A program made the position numbers and the translations under genes. Shown here in pieces: positions 5,515-15,015 of a stretch of DNA of 64,000 nucleotides. Under the pieces are notes generated by a model. That model searched no databases. It was not told the origin of the DNA and saw only the letters and a list, made by a program, of their open reading frames with translations. Source of the DNA: an uncultured Oscillibacter sp. (GTDB taxonomy: Bacteria > Bacillota > Clostridia > Oscillospirales > Oscillospiraceae). The DNA lies in NCBI GenBank assembly GCA_945868085.1, contig CAMBKF010000001.1, forward strand, positions 1-64,000, written 5' to 3'. The stretch's first letter is position 1; each line of letters opens with the position of its first letter.

Positions 5515-7968
5515 ATGAACGAACTAGAAAGACGATTTATAACCGCCCGGCGCAAGGCCATCGAGCTGGACTATAAGCGGCTCAATCCCATGCAGCGGGA
5601 GGGCGTGCTGACCACCGAGGGGCCGCTGCTGCTGCTGGCGGGGGCGGGCTCCGGCAAGACCACGGTGCTCATTAACCGGGTGGCAAACCTGCTGCGCTAC
5701 GGACGGGGCAGCGATACGGAGGAGATCCCCATCCCCATCACCGAGGATGAGGTGGCGTTTCTGGAGCAGTATATCCAGGACCCGCAGGAGGAGATGCGGC
5801 CCGTGATGCAGTACCTGTGCGCCGTGCAGCCGGCCCGGCCCTGGGAGGTGCTGGCCATCACCTTCACCAACAAGGCCGCCGGGGAGCTGAAGGAGCGCCT
5901 GGAGCGGATGCTGGGGGAAGAAGCCCTGGATGTGTGGGCGGCTACCTTCCACGCCGCCTGCGTGCGCATCCTGCGCCGGGACATTGACAAACTGGGCTAC
6001 GACCGCAATTTCACCATCTATGACACCGACGACTCCAAGCGGGTCATCAAGGATATTCTCAAAGACCTGGGGCTGGAGGAAAAGCAGTTTCCCACCCGGG
6101 AGCTGCTGTCGGTGATCTCCAACGCCAAGGGGGACATGCTCTCCCCGGAGGAGTTCTGCCAGCTGTGGGAGCAGCGGGGAGATTGGCGGAAAATCAGGAT
6201 CGGTAAAGTATATAGGCTTTACAATCAAAAACTCCGGGAGGCCAACGCCCTGGACTTTGATGACATCATCCTGCACACGGTGACCCTGCTGCAGAGCGAC
6301 AAAGAGGTGCGCGCGTACTATCAGAATAAGTTCCGCTACATACTTATCGACGAGTACCAGGACACCAACCACCTGCAGTTCCTCCTGGCGGGTCTGCTGA
6401 CGGGCCCTCACGGAAATATCTGCGTGGTGGGCGATGACGACCAGAGTATTTATCGCTTCCGTGGCGCGGACATCACCAATATCCTCAGCTTTGAGCAGCG
6501 CTATAAGAACGCCCGGACCATCCGCCTGGAGCAGAATTACCGCTCCACCCAGAACATTCTGGACGCGGCTAACGCGGTGATCCGCAACAACGAGGGCCGC
6601 AAGGGCAAGACCCTGTGGACCCAGAACGGCGCCGGGGATCCGGTGACCATCAAAACCTGCTTCAACGAGAGTGACGAGGCCAACTTTGTGGTGGGTGACA
6701 TCATGACCCGCTATAACCGGGGGGCCAACTGGCGGGACAACGCCATTCTGTACCGGATGAACGCCCAGTCCAACGCTTTGGAATATGCCTTCAAGCGCAA
6801 CGGCGTGCCCTATAAAATCGTGGGCGGCGTGAAGTTCTTCGACCGGGCAGAAGTGAAAGACATGTTGGCGTATCTGTGTGTGATCTGCAACCCGGCGGAC
6901 GACCTGCGTCTGCGGCGGATCATCAATGTGCCCTCCCGGAAGATCGGCGGCGCGTCCTTGGAAAAGGCCCAGGCCCTTGCGGCGGCGGAAGGGAAGCCTC
7001 TGTTTGAGATCGTCCGCACCGCCCGAAATTACCCGGAGCTGAAGTCCGCCGCCGGGCGGATGGAGGATTTCGGGCAGCTGATCCTGGAGCTGCGGGCCCT
7101 GTGCGACCAGCTGGAGTTGGTGGAATTTTACGGCAGGGTCTGCCAGATGTCCGGCTATGTACAGATGCTGCAGGAGAAGAACGACATGGAGAGCCGGGGA
7201 CGGCTGGAGAACGTGCAGGAGTTGGCCTCCAGCATCAGTGCTTTCCTGGAAAACGACCCAGATGACCCGTCCCTGGCGGGCTTCCTTAACGATGTGGCCC
7301 TGTATACCGACCTGGACGGCCAATCCGACAGCGACAACTGCGTGACCCTGATGACCATGCACAGCGCCAAGGGACTGGAGTTTGACCATGTGTATGTCAC
7401 CGGCATGGACGAGGGCGTGTTTCCCGGGAACCGGGCCATGGGCGAGCAGGAGGAAATGGAGGAGGAGCGCAGGCTCTGCTATGTGGCCATGACCCGGGCC
7501 CGCAAGACCCTGACCATGACCAACGTGCGCCAGCGGATGCTCTTTGGTCAGACGGAGCCGAAGATGCCCTCCCGATTCCTGGAGGAGATTCCGGAGGAGA
7601 ATATGCGCTGGATCGGAAAACCCGAGCCGAGAAAGGCGCTCCAGTGGGACGATGACTGGAATGACGGCTGGTCCGGCGGCTGGGGGAGCACCACGCGCGG
7701 GACATATAAAGCACAGGAGATCAAACAGCAGACAAGGCAGAAGCCTTTACGGAATTCTGCGGCGACCCGGCGGGTGCCTGCGGCCGCTTCTGCGCCGCTG
7801 ATGCAGCTAAGCGTCGGGGACCAGGTGCGCCACAGTGCCTTTGGCCAGGGCATGGTGCTCAGCGTGCGGCCCATGGGCGGCGACGCGCTCATTGAGGTGG
7901 CCTTTGACAAGGTGGGCACCAAGAAGCTGATGCTCAAGGCCGCCGGGGCCCATCTGACCAAATTGTAA
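5515..7968 (+). CDS. pcrA: ATP-dependent DNA helicase PcrA/UvrD family
   Basis: Superfamily 1 3'-5' helicase used in nucleotide-excision repair, removal of RecA filaments and rolling-circle replication. Visible motifs: Q motif (LNPMQREGV), Walker A AGAGSGKTT (residues 42-50), motif Ia (AITFTNKAAGELKER), Walker B DEYQDTN, GDDDQSIYRFRGA (III), LEQNYRSTQNIL (IV), VTLMTMHSAKGLEFDHV (V) and VAMTRARKTL (VI). At 817 aa it is longer than typical PcrA: an acidic insertion lies at about residues 62-108 between motifs I and Ia. The C-terminal 65 residues form the RNA-polymerase-binding Tudor-like module (VGDQVRHSAFGQGMV). Divergent from the SOS-type operon. Confidence 0.95.
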   Translation: MNELERRFITARRKAIELDYKRLNPMQREGVLTTEGPLLLLAGAGSGKTTVLINRVANLLRYGRGSDTEEIPIPITEDEVAFLEQYIQDPQEEMRPVMQYLCAVQPARPWEVLAITFTNKAAGELKERLERMLGEEALDVWAATFHAACVRILRRDIDKLGYDRNFTIYDTDDSKRVIKDILKDLGLEEKQFPTRELLSVISNAKGDMLSPEEFCQLWEQRGDWRKIRIGKVYRLYNQKLREANALDFDDIILHTVTLLQSDKEVRAYYQNKFRYILIDEYQDTNHLQFLLAGLLTGPHGNICVVGDDDQSIYRFRGADITNILSFEQRYKNARTIRLEQNYRSTQNILDAANAVIRNNEGRKGKTLWTQNGAGDPVTIKTCFNESDEANFVVGDIMTRYNRGANWRDNAILYRMNAQSNALEYAFKRNGVPYKIVGGVKFFDRAEVKDMLAYLCVICNPADDLRLRRIINVPSRKIGGASLEKAQALAAAEGKPLFEIVRTARNYPELKSAAGRMEDFGQLILELRALCDQLELVEFYGRVCQMSGYVQMLQEKNDMESRGRLENVQELASSISAFLENDPDDPSLAGFLNDVALYTDLDGQSDSDNCVTLMTMHSAKGLEFDHVYVTGMDEGVFPGNRAMGEQEEMEEERRLCYVAMTRARKTLTMTNVRQRMLFGQTEPKMPSRFLEEIPEENMRWIGKPEPRKALQWDDDWNDGWSGGWGSTTRGTYKAQEIKQQTRQKPLRNSAATRRVPAAASAPLMQLSVGDQVRHSAFGQGMVLSVRPMGGDALIEVAFDKVGTKKLMLKAAGAHLTKL

Positions 7969-7978
7969 GGAGGCAGCC

Positions 7979-8845
7979 ATGCAGATAGAAGGACTGTCCT
8001 GGTATCCGGGACACATGACGAAAACCAAGCGGATGATCGTGGCGGAAATGGGCCACATGGACGCCGTGTGTGAGATTTTGGACGCACGGATCCCCATTTC
8101 CAGCCGCAATCCCGATGTGGACGAAATGACGGCGGGGAAGCCCCGGCTGGTGGTGCTGAACCGGGTGGACCAGGCCGATCCTAAGGAGACGGCCCGCTGG
8201 GCGGCGTATTTCCGGGGAAAAGGCTACGCCGTGCTGGAGTCCAATGCCAAAAACGGTGTGGGCACGGCCCAGTTTGCCGCCGCCGTGCGGGAGCTGCTGA
8301 AGGATAAGCTCCAGGCCTATGCCGACAAGGGCCAGGTGGGCCGCGTGGTGCGGGTGATGGTGCTGGGCATCCCCAATGTGGGCAAATCCACCTTTATTAA
8401 TAAGGTAGCCAAGCGCAAGACCGCCAAGGCCGAGGACCGGCCCGGCGTTACCCGCAGCAAGCAATGGGTCCCGGTGGACAGCACTTTGGAGCTGCTGGAC
8501 ACTCCCGGCATGCTCTGGCCAAAATTCGAGGATGTGAACGTGGGCATGCACCTGGCCTTCACCGGCGCCATCAAGGACGATGTCATGGACATTGAGGAGC
8601 TGGGCAGCTGCCTTATGGAGTACCTGGGCAGGCACTATGCCGAGGTCATTCAGGAGCGGTACAAGGTGGAGCCCCAGGCGGATGAAATGGGCTACGACCT
8701 GCTGACCCGGGCTGGGCGCAAGCGGGGCTTTCTCATGCGGGGCGCCGAAGTGGACACCGAGCGCATGAGCCGGGTTTTGCTGGATGAATTCCGGGGTGGC
8801 AAGCTAGGGCGCTTTACACTGGAAACGGTGGAGGATGTGAAATAA
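7979..8845 (+). CDS. ylqF: Ribosome biogenesis GTPase YlqF/RbgA
   Basis: Circularly permuted GTPase for late 50S subunit assembly. The permuted order is visible: G4 (NRVDQAD) near residue 54 precedes G1 (GIPNVGKST) near residue 128, the G2 threonine (RPGVTRS) and G3 (DTPG). The N-terminus WYPGHMTKTKRM is the RbgA signature. 288 aa, a usual length. Starts 10 nt after pcrA behind AAGGAGG and abuts rnhB directly, as ylqF-rnhB pairs do in many Firmicutes. Confidence 0.95.
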   Translation: MQIEGLSWYPGHMTKTKRMIVAEMGHMDAVCEILDARIPISSRNPDVDEMTAGKPRLVVLNRVDQADPKETARWAAYFRGKGYAVLESNAKNGVGTAQFAAAVRELLKDKLQAYADKGQVGRVVRVMVLGIPNVGKSTFINKVAKRKTAKAEDRPGVTRSKQWVPVDSTLELLDTPGMLWPKFEDVNVGMHLAFTGAIKDDVMDIEELGSCLMEYLGRHYAEVIQERYKVEPQADEMGYDLLTRAGRKRGFLMRGAEVDTERMSRVLLDEFRGGKLGRFTLETVEDVK

Positions 8846-9481
8846 ATGACCGAAAAAACGGACCTGTGGCAGATGGAGCGGGCGCTGATGGAGCAGGGGG
8901 CGGAGATCATCTGCGGCTGTGACGAGGCAGGAGCCGGGCCCCTGGCAGGGCCTGTGTACGCTGCAGCGGTGATCCTGCCGCCCTACTGCCAGATCCAGGG
9001 CCTTAACGACAGCAAAAAGCTCACGGAGAAAAAGCGGGAGGCCCTGTATGAGGTCATCACCCAGAAGGCCGTCTGTTGGGCGGTAGCACGGGTGGAAGCG
9101 GCGGAGATCGACGCCACGGACATTTTAAGCGCCCGGATGAAAGCCATGCAGCAGGCTATGGACGCATTGACCATTCAGCCCGAGATAGCCCTCATTGACG
9201 GCAATCGGGATAAGGGCCGCAGCGCATCCATTACTACGCCTCATAAGCTGGTGGTAGGCGGCGATGGCAAGAGCGCCAGCATCGCCGCCGCGTCCATCCT
9301 GGCCAAGGTGAGCCGGGACCGGTTCGTAGCCGGTGAGCTGGACGAGCGCTATCCTCAGTACCAGTTTGCCAAACACAAGGGCTACCCAACCAAGCTGCAT
9401 TATGAAATGTTGGATAAATTCGGCCCCTGCCCGGAGCACCGGCGCACGTTCCTGAAAAAGTGGGAGGAAAAGCACACATGA
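8846..9481 (+). CDS. rnhB: Ribonuclease HII
   Basis: Endonuclease that cuts RNA in RNA-DNA hybrids, including single ribonucleotides in DNA. Catalytic acids Asp26 and Glu27 lie in the CDEAGAGPLAGP motif and Asp118 in LIDGN; SKKLTEKKRE and KVSRDRF match the family. 211 aa. The ATG immediately follows the ylqF stop codon, and the TGA overlaps the yraN start (ATGA), so the genes are translationally coupled. Confidence 0.95.
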   Translation: MTEKTDLWQMERALMEQGAEIICGCDEAGAGPLAGPVYAAAVILPPYCQIQGLNDSKKLTEKKREALYEVITQKAVCWAVARVEAAEIDATDILSARMKAMQQAMDALTIQPEIALIDGNRDKGRSASITTPHKLVVGGDGKSASIAAASILAKVSRDRFVAGELDERYPQYQFAKHKGYPTKLHYEMLDKFGPCPEHRRTFLKKWEEKHT

Positions 9482-9843
9482 GCCGCAGCGTAGGGACCTG
9501 GGGTGAGGCGCAGGTGGCAAACTACCTGCGCAGGAAAAAGTTTCGCCTGGTGGCGCACAGCTATCATTGCCGCTTCGGGGAGATCGACCTCATCGCCATG
9601 GACGGAAACACCCTCTGCTTTATAGAGGTGAAGACCCGGAGCAATCTGGCTGTGGGCCTGCCCCGGGACTATGTTACCCCTACCAAGCGGGAGCGCATAC
9701 GAAAAACGGCGCTGTTCTACCTCAGCGAAAAGGACCTGGACTGCCCGGTGCGTTTCGATGTAGCGGAGGTCTACCGGGGTGCTGACGGCGGCCTGGCGCG
9801 CATAACCTATATGAAAAACGCATTTGAGGTGGAACCGAATTGA
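9478..9843 (+). CDS. yraN: YraN family (UPF0102) nuclease-fold protein
   Basis: Small protein of 121 aa with the restriction-endonuclease-like fold; its cellular substrate is not established. The family pattern is visible: GTWGEAQVANYLRRKKFR, then FGEIDLIAMDG and CFIEVKTRS, giving the E-x(n)-D-ExK catalytic layout of PD-(D/E)XK nucleases. I chose ATG 9478, which overlaps the rnhB TGA, over an upstream in-frame ATG at 9460. The rnhB-yraN order is common in bacteria. Confidence 0.9.
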   Translation: MSRSVGTWGEAQVANYLRRKKFRLVAHSYHCRFGEIDLIAMDGNTLCFIEVKTRSNLAVGLPRDYVTPTKRERIRKTALFYLSEKDLDCPVRFDVAEVYRGADGGLARITYMKNAFEVEPN

Positions 9844-10829
9844 AGATACCGTATTTTGACGCCCACTGCGACACTATTTACCGCTGCGAGGAAACCGGCC
9901 GCGGCGATGCGGCCCTGGAAATGGAAGCGGACCGAGAGGCCCAGGAAGCATATTACGCCGCCTGCGGCTGCCTGCGGGAAAACGGCGGGCATATTGACCT
10001 GCGGCGGGGCCGGGAGTTTGCCCGGTACGGTCAGTTTTTTGCCCTGTATTGGGACGCGAAAAACGCTCCCGCAGACGGGATGCCGGCCCAGTGCCAAAGG
10101 CTGCACGACCGCTTTCTGCGGGAAATGGACGAAAACCGGGACTGCATTACCCCCTGCCGCACAGGCGCGGAGGTGGACGAAGCGGTGCGGCAGGGGAAGA
10201 TGGCGGCTCTTTTGAGCATCGAGGGGGCCGACCTGCTGGACTGTCAGGAGCGAAACCTGGAGATGGCCCATGCCTGGGGCGTGCGGCTGCTGAATCCGGT
10301 TTGGAACCGGGCCAACAGCCTCTGCGGCACCAACTGCGAGGATCCGGAGCGAGGCCTGTCCCAAAAGGGAAAGAATTTCGTGCGGCGAATGGAAGCGCTG
10401 CAGATCATTCCGGATATGTCCCATATCTCCGACGCGGGCTTTTGGGACACGATCAAAACGGCCCGCGGACCGGTAGTGGCGTCCCATTCCAACGCCCGGG
10501 CCGTCTGTCCCCATCGGCGCAACCTGACCGACGACCAGTTCCGGGCTATCCGGGACAGCGGCGGCGTGGTAGGGCTGAATCTTTACCGGGACTTTGTGGG
10601 CCCTCAGGGGACCATGAAGGAGCTTACGGCCCATGTGGAGCACTTTTTGAACCTGAGCGGGGAAAAGACCCTGTGTCTGGGCGGCGATCTGGACGGCTGC
10701 GAGGCCCTGGCCGCCGGGATCCTGGGGGTGCAGGATGTGCCGAAGCTGTACATGGCCCTATTAGGGCGCGGCTATGACCAAGCCCTGCTGGAGGACATCT
10801 TCTGGAACAATCTGCGGCGGATATTATAA
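9840..10829 (+). CDS. Membrane dipeptidase family (peptidase M19)
   Basis: Zinc-dependent dipeptidase of the renal dipeptidase family, amidohydrolase superfamily. Metal ligands are visible in FDAHCDT (His9, Asp11), LSIEGAD (Glu), SHSNAR (His) and GGDLDG. 329 aa, typical for the soluble bacterial members; no signal peptide is seen, so it is probably cytoplasmic despite the family name. The start is TTG, overlapping the yraN TGA by three bases. Substrate specificity cannot be read from the sequence. Confidence 0.88.
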   Translation: MKIPYFDAHCDTIYRCEETGRGDAALEMEADREAQEAYYAACGCLRENGGHIDLRRGREFARYGQFFALYWDAKNAPADGMPAQCQRLHDRFLREMDENRDCITPCRTGAEVDEAVRQGKMAALLSIEGADLLDCQERNLEMAHAWGVRLLNPVWNRANSLCGTNCEDPERGLSQKGKNFVRRMEALQIIPDMSHISDAGFWDTIKTARGPVVASHSNARAVCPHRRNLTDDQFRAIRDSGGVVGLNLYRDFVGPQGTMKELTAHVEHFLNLSGEKTLCLGGDLDGCEALAAGILGVQDVPKLYMALLGRGYDQALLEDIFWNNLRRIL

Positions 10830-10841
10830 TAAGGAGTAAGT

Positions 10842-11534
10842 ATGGCTTTGTATACCATCGGGGACCTGCACCTGTCCCTGGGCTCGGATAAACCTATGGA
10901 TGTTTTCGGCGAGGGCTGGAGCAATTATGTGGAGCGGATCCGGGAGGGCTTTTCGGAGCTGGGAAGCGAGGACGTGACAGTGCTTTGCGGCGACCTCTCC
11001 TGGGGCATGAGCCTGGAGGAGTCCCTGCGGGACCTGGAGTTCATCCACGCCCTGCCGGGGAAAAAGATCCTCATGAAGGGCAACCACGACTACTGGTGGA
11101 ACACGGCGGCGAAAATGCAGCGTTTTTTTGACGCGCACGGGCTGGATTCCCTGCAGATCCTGCACAACAACTGCGTTTTCTACGGGGATGTGGCCCTGTG
11201 CGGCACAAGGGGCTGGTTTTACGAGCTGGAGGAGCCGGGCAGCCACACGGAGAAAATGCGCAACCGCGAGGCCGGGCGCCTGGAGACCTCGCTGAAGACC
11301 GCAGGGGAGCGGGAGAAGATCTGTTTTCTGCATTATCCGCCCCTCTACACCGGCTACCGCTGCGAGGAAATGCTGCGGCTTTTGCAGCAGTACGGCGTGA
11401 AAAAATGCTACTACGGCCACCTCCACGGGGGGGCGGCCCATGGCCGGGCGGTGCAGGGAGAGCGGAACGGAACGGACTTTTCCCTGGTCTCCGCCGACTA
11501 TCTGCGGTTCAAGCCGAAAAAAATTTTAGAATAG
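10842..11534 (+). CDS. Metallophosphoesterase (calcineurin-like)
   Basis: Dinuclear-metal phosphoesterase, 230 aa. The five family blocks are present in order: GDLHL (residues 7-11), CGDLSWG, KGNHDYWW, HYPPLY and GHLHGG. No signal peptide or extra domain. The substrate is unknown; this is a cytosolic group often listed simply as predicted phosphohydrolase. Starts 12 nt after the dipeptidase behind AAGGAG and is the last gene of the pcrA-ylqF-rnhB-yraN cluster. No clear terminator follows. Confidence 0.85.
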   Translation: MALYTIGDLHLSLGSDKPMDVFGEGWSNYVERIREGFSELGSEDVTVLCGDLSWGMSLEESLRDLEFIHALPGKKILMKGNHDYWWNTAAKMQRFFDAHGLDSLQILHNNCVFYGDVALCGTRGWFYELEEPGSHTEKMRNREAGRLETSLKTAGEREKICFLHYPPLYTGYRCEEMLRLLQQYGVKKCYYGHLHGGAAHGRAVQGERNGTDFSLVSADYLRFKPKKILE

Positions 11535-11626
11535 TGCAAAAAAGTGTGGAAATTACAGAGCTTTTCTGTTATCATATTTAATTGCATTGATTCGCATTAT
11601 TAATGCTGAACGGAGGAAAAACAAAA

Positions 11627-12964
11627 ATGAGTGTAAAATCCTGTGAAAAACTGGAAAAGAGCAAGGTCGCTTTGACCATTGAAGTCAGCGCCGAGGACTT
11701 TGAGGCTGCCATCAACAAGGCTTATCTGAAGATGCGCGGCAAGATGAACATCCCCGGTTTCCGCCCCGGCAAGGCTCCCCGCAAGATCGTTGAGAGCATG
11801 TACGGCGCAGAGGTCTTCTATGAGGAGGCCGTGAATATTGTCCTGCCCGACGCCTATGAGAAGGCTATCAACGATGAGAAGCTGGAGGTCGTGGGCTATC
11901 CTGAGGTGGAGCTGGAGAACTGCGGTAAGGACGGCGTGACCTTCAAAGCCACCGTTGCCGTGTATCCCGAGGTGAAGCTGGGCCAGTACAAGGGCCTGGA
12001 GGCTCCCAAGGCCAATGTGAAGGTCATGGCCGCTGACGTGAACGCCCGGCTGAAGGAAATGGCCGAGCGCAACAGCCGCCTGGTGAGCGTGGAGCGTGCC
12101 GTGAAGAAGGGCGACACCGCCAACATCGACTTTGAGGGCTTTGACAACGGCGTGGCTTTCGACGGCGGCAAGGGTGAGAATTTCGACCTGGAGATCGGCT
12201 CCGGCAGCTTCGTGCCCGGCTTCGAGGATCAGCTCATCGGCATGAAGGTGGGCGAGGAGAAGGACATCGACATCACCTTCCCCGAGAACTACACCCCCGA
12301 GCTGGCCGGCAAGCCCGTGGTATTCCATGTGAAGGTCAACGAGGTCAAGGTGAAGGAAGTTCCCGCCATTGACGATGAGTTCGCCAAGGACGTGTCCGAG
12401 TTCGACACCCTGAAGGAGCTGAAGGCCGATCTGAAGAAGAAGATCACCGATGAGCGCAAGACCGCTGCTCAGCACGCCTTTGAGGATGCGCTGATGCAGA
12501 AGGTGGCCGACGGCATCGAGGCTGACATCCCCGAGGATATGGTGGTGCTGCAGTCCCAGAAGATGATGGACAACTTCAAGCAGCAGCTGGCCGCTCAGGG
12601 CATCCCCTTCGACCAGTATGTGAAGATGACCGGCATGGATGAGGACGCTATTCAGAAGCAGTCCATGGAGCCCGCTCTGAAGCAGGTGCGTATGGACCTG
12701 GCTGTGAGCGCCATCGTGAAGGCCGAGAATCTGGAAGCTTCCGACGAGGAAGTGGAAAATGAGATGAAGACCATCGCCGAGAAGTACGGCATGGATCTGG
12801 AGTCCATCAAGAAGTATCTGCCCGCCGCCGATGTGAAGGAGCAGGTCATCCGGGAGAAGGTCATCAAGGTCGTTGCCGACAGCGCCGTGGCCGTGGAGCC
12901 CGAGGAGAAGGCCGAGGAGAAATCCGAAGACAAGGCCGAAGAGAAGAAAGAAGACAAAGAGTAA
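11627..12964 (+). CDS. tig: Trigger factor, ribosome-associated peptidyl-prolyl isomerase
   Basis: Chaperone that binds L23 at the ribosome exit tunnel. The ribosome-binding signature GFRPGKAPRK occupies residues 44-53, followed by the FKBP-type PPIase domain (about 150-245, KKGDTANIDFEGF, FEDQLIGMKVGEEKDI) and the helical substrate-binding C-domain. The last 20 residues are a Glu/Lys low-complexity tail (EEKAEEKSEDKAEEKKEDKE). I chose ATG 11627 behind CGGAGG over an in-frame ATG at 11603. It precedes clpP and clpX, the standard tig-clpP-clpX order. Confidence 0.96.
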   Translation: MSVKSCEKLEKSKVALTIEVSAEDFEAAINKAYLKMRGKMNIPGFRPGKAPRKIVESMYGAEVFYEEAVNIVLPDAYEKAINDEKLEVVGYPEVELENCGKDGVTFKATVAVYPEVKLGQYKGLEAPKANVKVMAADVNARLKEMAERNSRLVSVERAVKKGDTANIDFEGFDNGVAFDGGKGENFDLEIGSGSFVPGFEDQLIGMKVGEEKDIDITFPENYTPELAGKPVVFHVKVNEVKVKEVPAIDDEFAKDVSEFDTLKELKADLKKKITDERKTAAQHAFEDALMQKVADGIEADIPEDMVVLQSQKMMDNFKQQLAAQGIPFDQYVKMTGMDEDAIQKQSMEPALKQVRMDLAVSAIVKAENLEASDEEVENEMKTIAEKYGMDLESIKKYLPAADVKEQVIREKVIKVVADSAVAVEPEEKAEEKSEDKAEEKKEDKE

Positions 12965-13053
12965 TCTCAACTGTTAAAATCACTTACGGGCGGGTATAAT
13001 TTTGTATTATGCCTTGCAGTGCAAGGCCCCATTTGAACAGGAGGTATATTTCT

Positions 13054-13635
13054 ATGAGCTTAGTTCCTTATGTTGTGGAGCAGACCAACCGGGGGGAGCG
13101 GTCTTATGACATTTTCTCCCGCTTGCTCAACGACCGCATCGTCTTCCTGGGCGAAGAGGTGAATGATACAACTGCCAGCCTGGTAGTTGCGCAGCTGCTG
13201 TACCTGGAGGCGCAGGATCCCGACAAGGACATCCAGATGTACATCAACAGTCCCGGCGGTTCCGTCACGGCTGGCATGGCGATCTATGATACCATGCAGT
13301 ATATCAAGTGTGATGTGTCCACCATCTGCATCGGCATGGCCGCCAGCATGGGCGCGTTCCTGCTGTCATCCGGTGCCAAGGGCAAGCGCATCGCCCTGCC
13401 CAACGCCGAGGTGATGATCCACCAGCCCTCCGCCGGTACCCAGGGTAAGGTCACCGATATGGAGATCGATGTGGAGCATTTCCTGAAGATCAAGCAGCGG
13501 ATGAACCGAATTCTGGCCGAGAATACCGGCAAGACGCCTGAGCAGGTGAAGCTGGACTCCGAGCGCGATAACTGGATGATCGCCGAGGAAGCCAAGGAAT
13601 ACGGCCTGGTGGACAAGGTCATTTACAAGAGGTAA
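13054..13635 (+). CDS. clpP: ATP-dependent Clp protease proteolytic subunit
   Basis: Tetradecameric serine protease paired with ClpX (and other Clp ATPases). The catalytic triad falls exactly at the canonical positions: Ser98 (MAASMGAF), His123 (MIHQPS) and Asp172 (SERDNW). 193 aa from the ATG at 13054, which has AGGAGG 9 nt upstream; an upstream in-frame ATG at 13009 lacks an SD. A perfect palindrome GCCTTGCA-G-TGCAAGGC (13011-13027) lies in the leader without a T-run. Two bases separate it from clpX. Confidence 0.97.
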   Translation: MSLVPYVVEQTNRGERSYDIFSRLLNDRIVFLGEEVNDTTASLVVAQLLYLEAQDPDKDIQMYINSPGGSVTAGMAIYDTMQYIKCDVSTICIGMAASMGAFLLSSGAKGKRIALPNAEVMIHQPSAGTQGKVTDMEIDVEHFLKIKQRMNRILAENTGKTPEQVKLDSERDNWMIAEEAKEYGLVDKVIYKR

Positions 13636-13637
13636 AC

Positions 13638-14933
13638 ATGGCGGAAAAAAACAAAGAGCTGCATTGCTCTTTCTGCGGCAAGAGTGAGAATCAGGTGCAC
13701 CGCATGATCCAGGGCCCCGGTGTCCGGATCTGCGACGAGTGCGTCCAGCTGTGCATGTCCATTCTGGAGGATGATTACAGCCCTGCTGCGGAAAACAAAT
13801 TGGAAGCGCCGGACCGCTTACCCACTCCCCGGGAGATCAAGGCGGTGCTGGACGAATATGTCATCGGACAGGAGGCGGCGAAAATCGCCCTCTCCGTGTC
13901 CGTGTACAACCACTATAAGCGCATCTTTTACGGCGGCGGCGAGGATGTGGAGCTGCAAAAGAGCAATATCCTCATGATCGGCCCCACCGGCAGCGGCAAG
14001 ACCCTGTTTGCCCAGACCCTGGCCCGGGTGCTGCAGGTGCCCTTTGCCATTGCCGACGCCACCACCCTCACGGAGGCCGGCTATGTGGGCGACGACGTGG
14101 AGAATATCCTGCTGCGTCTGCTCCAGGCAGCAGACTTTGACGTGGAGCTGGCGGAGCGGGGCATCATCTATGTGGATGAGATCGACAAGATCGCCCGCAA
14201 GAGCGAAAATACCTCCATCACCCGTGACGTATCCGGCGAGGGTGTGCAGCAGGCGCTGCTGAAGATCCTGGAGGGCACGGTTGCCAATGTGCCGCCCCAG
14301 GGCGGGCGCAAGCACCCCCACCAGGAGTTCATCCAGGTGGACACCCACAACATTCTCTTTATCTGCGGCGGCGCTTTCGACGGCCTGGAGAAGATCATCG
14401 AAAAGCGCACGGACCGCAAGGGCATCGGCTTCGATGCTGTGGTGGAGAGCAAGGCGGAGCGGCAGACCGGGGCCCTTCTCAAGGAGGTGCAGCCCCACGA
14501 CCTGCTGAAGTTCGGTATCATTCCGGAGCTGGTGGGCCGCCTGCCGGTGATCGCCGCCCTGGACGGGCTGACCCGGGATGACCTGGTGCAGATCCTTACC
14601 CAGCCGAAAAACGCCTTGGTCAAGCAGTACCAAAAGCTGTTTTCCTATGACAATGTGCAGCTTTCCTTTACTGAGGATGCGCTGGAGGCCGTGGCCGACA
14701 AGGCCATCGAGCGGAACATCGGCGCCCGTGGCCTGCGGGCCGTTATGGAGGGGATCCTCACGAAGGTGATGTTCGATATTCCCTCGGATCCGACCATTCG
14801 GCGGGTGACCATCACCGCCGACTGCGTGGCCGGAAAGGCTGAACCGGAGGTCGTACATGACGCGGGAAAAGAGTCCCGCACGGCAAAACTGAAGACCGGA
14901 AAGGCAGACGATCCGTCTGCGCCGGCCTCTTAA
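13638..14933 (+). CDS. clpX: ATP-dependent Clp protease ATP-binding subunit ClpX
   Basis: AAA+ unfoldase that feeds ClpP. The N-terminal zinc-binding domain has Cys10, Cys13, Cys32 and Cys35; Walker A GPTGSGKT is at residues 115-122 with Walker [11 protein letters not shown]; the pore loop (GYVGDD), the IGF-type ClpP-docking loop (KGIGFDAV) and sensor 2 ([11 protein letters not shown]) are all present. 431 aa, with a Lys/Ala-rich C-terminal extension of about 20 residues. Followed by a terminator, so lon is probably transcribed separately. Confidence 0.97.
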   Translation: MAEKNKELHCSFCGKSENQVHRMIQGPGVRICDECVQLCMSILEDDYSPAAENKLEAPDRLPTPREIKAVLDEYVIGQEAAKIALSVSVYNHYKRIFYGGGEDVELQKSNILMIGPTGSGKTLFAQTLARVLQVPFAIADATTLTEAGYVGDDVENILLRLLQAADFDVELAERGIIYVDEIDKIARKSENTSITRDVSGEGVQQALLKILEGTVANVPPQGGRKHPHQEFIQVDTHNILFICGGAFDGLEKIIEKRTDRKGIGFDAVVESKAERQTGALLKEVQPHDLLKFGIIPELVGRLPVIAALDGLTRDDLVQILTQPKNALVKQYQKLFSYDNVQLSFTEDALEAVADKAIERNIGARGLRAVMEGILTKVMFDIPSDPTIRRVTITADCVAGKAEPEVVHDAGKESRTAKLKTGKADDPSAPAS

Positions 14934-14942
14934 ATGAGCGAT

Positions 14943-14976
14943 AGGGGAGAGGCGAGGATTCGTCCCTCCCCTTTTT
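14943..14976 (+). terminator. Terminator after clpX
   Basis: A 13-bp stem with one mismatch and one G-U pair (arms 14943-14955 and 14960-14972), loop GGAT, then TTTTT. Confidence 0.7.
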
Positions 14977-15015
14977 CCCTTGCTGCGTTTGGCAGCTGAA
15001 AGGAGCGAATACCCA

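Noticed and set aside
13011..13027. Terminator before clpP
   Set aside because: The perfect GCCTTGCA palindrome has no T-run and a one-base loop, so it is at most a leader hairpin or protein-binding site.
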